A DNA stretch of 64,000 nucleotides, taken from positions 16,857,233 to 16,921,232 of the forward strand of contig JAQNBH010000007.1 of the NCBI GenBank assembly GCA_028752905.1, in the 5' to 3' direction. The notes beneath the pieces are model-generated. The model was not told the origin of the DNA and searched no databases. It saw only the letters and a list, made by a program, of their open reading frames with translations. The stretch comes from Cladorhizidae sp. MBARI D1340-BT2. Taxonomy: Eukaryota; Porifera; Demospongiae; Poecilosclerida; Cladorhizidae. A program made the position numbers and the translations under genes. Of the stretch, positions 57,378-64,000 are shown one piece after another; positions within the stretch are counted from its first letter, which is position 1; each line of letters opens with the position of its first letter.

Positions 57378-57566
57378 TCGAGAGCCTAAACTTGGAGCCA
57401 TGACCAGTATTTTTTTCTGTATTCAGTTATTTATCTTTGTTGATGTTAATATCTATCAAGCATATATATATATTTTAAACATGCTTGAAACTTCAACAAA
57501 GAATGATAAATAACTGAATACAGAAAAAAATACTGGTCATGGCTTCAAGTTTAGGATCTTGAGAGA
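57378..57566. repeat. Palindromic element (inverted repeat)
   Basis: Arms of about 75 bp: GACCAGTATTTTTTTCTGTA with TTCAGTTATTTATC on the left (57,400-57,436) and the complement GATAAATAACTGAATACAGA with ATACTGGTC on the right (57,504-57,539). A 45-bp AT-rich spacer separates them. The outer part (GGCTTCAAGTTTAGG) recurs near 27,617. Confidence 0.85.
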
Positions 57567-57770
57567 GGCCCCACAGTAGCCAGACAACAATCTGGATTGA
57601 ACCACTCACACTTTGGTGCTAGGCTGATGTGCAATGAGTGCATACTAACTGGTAATTCATCTGTCACTCTGCTCAGTTGTGTCCTCACAGTTCTTCCCGA
57701 TCTGAAAACAACTCTGATGTTGAACTTCCTGCAAACCCTCCCGATGTCTTTACTCATCCCTGCTACATAG
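57551..57770 (-). pseudogene. Penelope-like element fragment (end of RT)
   Basis: The minus-strand frame reads YVAGMSKDIGRVCRKFNIRV then VFRSGRTVRTQLSRV. This resembles the stretch between the RT thumb and GIY-YIG nuclease of Penelope-like elements (RRVxRxFxIxxVFRSGRTLR). A GIY-YIG motif itself is not readable. Part of it (57,590-57,640) is inverted at 58,165-58,205. Confidence 0.5.
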
Positions 57771-58429
57771 GAATTACTAGCATAGAATCCTTCTTTTCAT
57801 ACCCTGATTGCCTATATCGGTGTACTTATCTTCCTTTCTGTGTTTAGATATTATTATGATATATTTACAGATGAAAGGTTGATGAACACTATAAAACCCT
57901 ATTCAAATGATTCTCCTCCTTTCATTGATCCTCCTTCTTTATCACTACTCAAGCATTGTGTGCTGTATCCCTTGCAGCTGTGTGAAGTACAGCATAGGAA
58001 AGTTCAACAGAAGACTGGAGACTAGAGTAAAAGCATATAAAGATTCTTATAAAAAGTGTGCTAATTGTTGAACATGCATGGGATAATGGGACATCCTATT
58101 CTGTGGGGGGAGGAAGCCACCATCTTAGGCCAGGCCAGAAGACTGAAGGAACTGCTAGTAAAGGATAATTGTACATCAGCCTAGCACCAAACTGTGAGAG
58201 GTTCAATTGACATTGTGGAATGGACTTGCCTCGCTGCTGGGGGACCACTCTGAAGAGCCTGAGTTGGACCATGAACACCATAATTTTTCTGAATTCAGTT
58301 GTTTTTTTGATGTTTAAATAATCTTGCCTCGCTGCTGGGGAGCCATTCTGAAGAGCAAGACTTGGACCATGGACACCATAAATTCAGTAATTTTTTTGAT
58401 GTTTTAAAGTCTTTTTTATTTTATTATTA
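57771..58429. repeat. Unrecognised sequence with a 95-bp direct repeat
   Basis: CTTGCCTCGCTGCTGGGG, then TTGGACCATG and TTTTTTTGATGTTTAA, occurs twice, at 58,228-58,316 and 58,323-58,405. No gene. The preceding part has only short open frames. Confidence 0.6.
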
Positions 58430-58968
<539 letters not shown>

Positions 58969-60475
58969 GCTTCAGGAGCAACATGGTGTGGTCGGTATTC
59001 TTTGAACTTCTCTGCTCCTCAAAGTTGTACAGAAACATCGTTTATTTGCAATAACTATTCGGTTGGAAACATTTTTGAAGTAGTATATGGAACCTGGCTG
59101 TCACTCTTACCCAGGTTGGAATTAACTTTGCATGTTTGCAATGAGCCTAAATAGGTAAAGTGGAAAAAAAGTTTCACAAACCTTCAGTTCTTTTCTCTCT
59201 GTTGGTGTCAGTGCAGATTTGCTGCTAAGCACTGTGATTTTCCTCCAAACTTGCAAGCATTGGTCTTGACACGACTCACCTTTGTAGCTTCCGTCCTGTG
59301 CTGACTCTCTTCCTCTAACTGCAGCTTACTCTAGGTGTTGACTCATCTCTTCTTATAAATGCAGCTTCCTCCATGTGTTGACTCCTCTCTTCCTCCAAAT
59401 GCAGCTTCCTCCCTGTGTTGACTCTTCTCTTCCTCTAACTGTTGCTTCCTCCCTGTGTTGGTTGAGAATTGCCAAATCCATGAAACTGATTGGCATTTGA
59501 TCCAGTACCATGAAAACATGCTCCTCCACAAGCAACAGAAGTGTTCATCTTGCACAATTAGAACACATTCCATGGGAAAGTCTATACATTGGGAGTTTGC
59601 AGTTGAGAGTAAAAAAACACATGGAAACATGCAGACAAAAAAACTTCCTTTGCATAGAACCACTATCACCCAATCTTGAAGTGAGAAGATTTCAAAGGGA
59701 GTAAATTTTTTGTGAAGGAAGTTCTGCAGATCCACCTCAAACTGATCAGAGCTTCAGTAAAGATGTACTGCTTGACTTTGATAACCAAATGCCAAAAAAG
59801 CAGTTAAATTTAAAGTACTAAACCAAATAAAATCTAAGTAACTATAGATACTGACCATCTTTAGAGGGCAATCCATAATTGTTTGAGCTTATGGCCATTT
59901 CCAAAACAAATGATCAACTTGAATTTTCTCACCCTCAGCTGTAATCATCAAGCTGATTATTGGGAAAGTAATTTCATCTTCATCATGTTAACTGAGAGTT
60001 TGTTGAGAAGAGTACTCTTATTTTCTGTCTCAGTCAATAATGCAAACCTAAAAATGTAACACAGATAATAAAATGTGTAGAATGGGAAATCTAGCTACTT
60101 GTAAAACTACAGTGGGGCTTGCTATATACTCTCACATTTAATATTATTTTGAACTGATGACAATGTGGAATAGTGATCAGTAAAGTTGCAGGAGTGTAAT
60201 TCCTGAGTGGGCTAGGATGGTCTGTGGTCCCCCTACTTTTGCATACAACATGCATCCAGCATGTGAAGCGGATGTGGGAAAACAAAATCAGGATAATAAT
60301 TAAACACCAAAAATATAAATATATTCTAATTGGAGAAAAATAGAGCTTCTTTCGGTAGTTATTAATTTAGTATTTTTGTGCACTTTGTGTAAAAAATAAA
60401 ATAAAATTACATAATAGTAATAATAACATAATAGTAACAATAATAATTATTATTATAATTGTTGTTATTATTACT
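58969..60475. other. No gene recognised; small minisatellite
   Basis: 59,285-59,465 holds about four 40-bp units (TGTTGACTCTTCTCTTCCTC, then GCAGCTTCCTCC). 59,920-60,010 repeats flanks of the hammerhead-like family (CTTGAATTTTCTCA, CTGATTATTGGGAAAGTAAT). 60,240 has a variant of the CCAGCATGTGAA motif ahead of the next TTA array. Confidence 0.5.
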
Positions 60476-61135
<660 letters not shown>

Positions 61136-62040
61136 GCCAATCAATGAACTGCAGCCTGATAATCTCTCTTTCGTTTAATTGTACACAATATGACGCTTGT
61201 CCATCGTACAGTATGGTATCTTACCATTCTATTGTATAAGACCAGTTCATAATATATATGATACCAGCCATTGTATCATAAACTATCACCACCAATGGAC
61301 AACAGTGACTGCTGATCCAGCTGGCGTGTACATTGTTGTGGTTATGAACGAGAAGTTATTTGGCTATAACTATGTCGCTAACATAGATAATAATTATGCA
61401 GGTATACCAGCTAAGCAAGTGATCACTGCCAAACAATATATAGCGACTGATAACTAGCTATTTAAAGTGCTTGTGCCAAAACTAATCAAAATTTTAATGA
61501 CGAGCTACTTAGCACTAATATTTGCTAAGAATTAATTCGTAGTGTAAACAGTGTGATACCACTGGGGCATGTCCAACCATTGGATTGGTGTTAGATTGGT
61601 ATATGGGATTTCATGTGTCTTGAATGTCATGTACCCAAGAATAGTTGCAATTTCTTGTAATGTGTCCTGTGATGGATAGGGCTAAATGCCGGGTAGTGGG
61701 AACATGTGAAATGTCTGGTCAATGGATAGGTGAAGACCACATGAAATGTCTTGGGCAAATGGATAGATTAGGAACACATGAAATATCCTAGTCAATGTAT
61801 AGGCGAGGACCATGTGAAATGTCTTGGCGATTTCCGAAAGTTTATAGAAATATCAACTATCAGCTAATGAAATATTATTGAAATATAAAATGTTCATTCA
61901 TAAGGATAATCACACAAATTAAGATATCACACAAATTAAGATTAACAACAAATTAAGATTAACAATAACGAAATCTATATCAATTATAGATTAAAATCAG
62001 TTAGTATTTTTATCCAAAAAAGTCAAATCTGAGTAAGGAG
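61136..62040. other. Unrecognised sequence
   Basis: A plus-strand frame at 61,197-61,457 (TTVTADPAGVYIVVVMNEKL) is protein-like but unknown. 61,670-61,830 has three or four copies of a 50-bp unit with CATGTGAAATGTC and AATGGATAGG. Otherwise AT-rich. Confidence 0.4.
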
Positions 62041-63711
62041 TTATCTTTGGCTTGTAATTGCCCCAGTTGGAAGGTTAGATACCGTTGTCCTCCTTGATAG
62101 GAAGCCCTTCCGAATGCGAGCCTTTGTTTGACGGACTGCTTGTTCTGATCTGCGAGCTTCATGTGCAGCATCTAACTCCTCATAAAATTTTGTCACTTCT
62201 CCAGGGAAGTTCACGTGTACAATTAGGACACTATTGCCATCTTGCTGATCTTCACTGTCGTCACTTGAAATCAGTCCTGTCACTAACACCTTCTTCCACT
62301 TAGCTCGGTCTGATTCAACATACGACATCCTCTTGAATTCAGATTCCCTTTCAGCAAGTCTCTATAAAGTTTAAAAAAATACATTAAAATCCACAAACAC
62401 CCATGTTCACAGACACAAAGGCATGTGCATGCACATAGAGAGAGGGAGGGTGAAAGAGAATTTCACAGGCACCACACTCAAGCACGCACACACACATGCA
62501 CACAGAAAGATATGTTCACAAACTCTCTGAGGCACTTATGCATGCACGCACAGAGAGAGAGAGTTGTTCACATGCGCAAAATACACACGCACAGTGATGT
62601 TCACAGACACACACACACACACACACAGATGTTCACACACACAAAGGTACACACACACACAGATGTTCACACACACACAGTGATGTTAACAGACACACAC
62701 ACTGATGTTCACACACACACACAGTGATGTTAACAGACACACACACAGATGTTCACAGACACAAAGGCACACACACACACACAGATGTTCACACACACAG
62801 TGATGTTAACAGACACACACACTGATGTTCACAGACACAAAGGCACACACACAGATGTTCACACACACACACAGTGATGTTAACAGACACACACACAGAT
62901 GTTCACACACACAGTGATGTTAACAGACACACACACTGATGTTCACAGACACAAAGGCACACACACACACACAGATGTTCACAGACACAAAGGCACACAC
63001 ACACAGATGTTCACAGACACCAAGGCACACACACACACACAGATGTTCACAGACACAGATGTTCACAGACACAAAGGCACATACACACACAGATGTTCAC
63101 AGACACAAAGGCACACACACACACAGATGTTCACAGACACAAAGGCACACACACACACAGATGTTCACAGAAAGGCACACACACACACAGACACAAAGGC
63201 TCACACATACACAGTGATGTTAACAGACACACATACAGATATTCACAGACCTAAGGCACACACACAGATGTTCACAGACAAAAAGACACACACACACACA
63301 GTGATGTTAACAGACACACACACAGATGTTCACAGACACAAAGGCGTGCACACACACAGACACAAAGGCACACACACACAGACACAAAGGCATACACACA
63401 CACAGTGATGTTCACAGACACAAAGCACACTCACACGCACAGTGCTGTTCACAGACACAAAGGGACCACGCCCTAGCCCACGCCCAACCTGGCCCCCACA
63501 CACACACAGTCACATATAATAGTGACACAAACAGATAAGTGACAAACATATGTACAGTGACAGGCATAGAAGGTACAGCACAGAGTAAGACTGTTTAACA
63601 TACAACACATGTGTCACTCACCCTAACAACCCTCTCTCGACGACGTCTATGCTTCTTCCTCTGTTCATGTGTTCCCTTTCTCTTTAGAGTTTGTTCTTGA
63701 CATAAACTCTT
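62041..63711 (-). CDS. Last two exons of a highly charged protein gene
   Basis: Exon 63,622-63,711 (30 codons, acceptor TTATTAG, donor GTGAGT) reads QEQTLKRKGTHEQRKKHRRR then RERVVR. It joins in phase 0 to exon 62,041-62,361 (107 codons to TAA), which reads RLAERESEFKRMSYVESD, then ISSDDSEDQQDG and FYEELDAAHEARRSEQAVRQ. A basic stretch, an acidic Ser/Asp stretch and a Lys/Arg-rich end suggest a nuclear protein. The order basic block, SSDDSE, coiled region resembles the tail of transposon-like genes repeated in sponge and cnidarian genomes, from memory only. The gene continues upstream of 63,711. The 1.26-kb intron holds a CA-rich VNTR. Confidence 0.6.
62400..63530. repeat. CA-rich compound minisatellite
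   Basis: Tens of copies of units made from CACACACACAGATGTTCACA, GACACAAAGG and GTGATGTTAACAGACACA in changing order. The His/Thr-rich open frames are artefacts. It fills the intron of the gene at 62,041-63,711. Confidence 0.95.
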
Positions 63712-64000
63712 CTAATAAGTATAGGCAGCAGCTGCAAGTGTAAAATTATAAACAAGTGTATATTGTATTAGTAAACACTTTTTTTAAATCTATTATTTCA
63801 AATTTAGAGTAAACCTTTGACACAATCACTGAAAAAATCATCCTGTTAATTCATTATGGCCACCATTGACATTTGACTAAGTACATTTTGTGTAGATGCC
63901 TCAGAAAATTAGCATTTGTTAGTTAAATTGAACTGGTATTAGGTGCAACCATTGGATGTAGCTATAAATGATAGGTTAAAAAACAACGAATGAAGTTTAC
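63712..64000. other. Window edge, no gene recognised
   Basis: AT-rich sequence directly upstream of the 63,711 acceptor, presumably intron of the minus-strand gene. Confidence 0.5.

Noticed and set aside
59343..59735. 130-codon minus-strand frame
   Set aside because: Its N-terminal part lacks any motif and its end is the 40-bp minisatellite.
62425..63538. His/Thr-rich open frames
   Set aside because: They come from the CA-rich minisatellite inside an intron.

Overview
The window looks like animal nuclear DNA, most likely from a demosponge. This is an inference. It rests on intron-split exons for SRCR, fibronectin III and Ig domains, AT-rich introns full of transposon relics, very long (TAA)n arrays, and no bacterial gene organisation. 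No ribosomal RNA, tRNA or CRISPR locus is visible.

Layout. 1-5,140 (+) is a decayed LTR retrotransposon with LTR remnants at both ends. Its pol domains run protease, integrase, reverse transcriptase, RNase H, the Gmr1-type order and not the usual Ty3/gypsy order. 5,906-36,623 (-) holds one mosaic cell-surface receptor gene. I traced twelve exons with GT/AG boundaries and matching phases; they encode SRCR, FN3, SRCR, FN3, FN3, Ig, FN3 and the start of another FN3. A signal-peptide exon lies just upstream, but its phase does not match. The introns contain a decayed Ty3/gypsy element (17.3-20.9 kb, -), several minisatellites, hammerhead-like interspersed repeats, a foldback element and a piggyBac-like remnant.

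39.4-50.25 kb is a diverged segmental duplicate of 18.8-25.4 kb. It carries the gypsy element and the three exons for FN3 plus the first half of SRCR2, but not the second half of SRCR2. The two copies differ by several large insertions or deletions. Between the gene and the duplicate sits a decayed gene of a DNCxGQNKN-type mobile-element family (37.2-38.3 kb, +).

51.3-61.1 kb is dominated by (TAA)n/(TTA)n. One array is about 2 kb and essentially perfect. It abuts the 5' end of a nearly intact non-LTR retrotransposon (53.34-56.33 kb, +) with an N-terminal zinc finger, a YLDD reverse transcriptase, a CCHC knuckle and a restriction-like endonuclease. A second TAA array abuts its 3' end, which suggests TAA-directed insertion as known for Dong/R4-type elements. 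A Penelope-like fragment and palindromic repeats follow. 62.0-63.7 kb (-) holds the last two exons of another gene, split by a 1.1-kb CA-rich VNTR intron.

How it fits together: the only clear host gene is the receptor. The rest is mostly a record of retroelements, satellites born inside them, and duplications that shuffled the receptor's exons. Splice sites, phases and domain calls were made by eye; no database search was possible.
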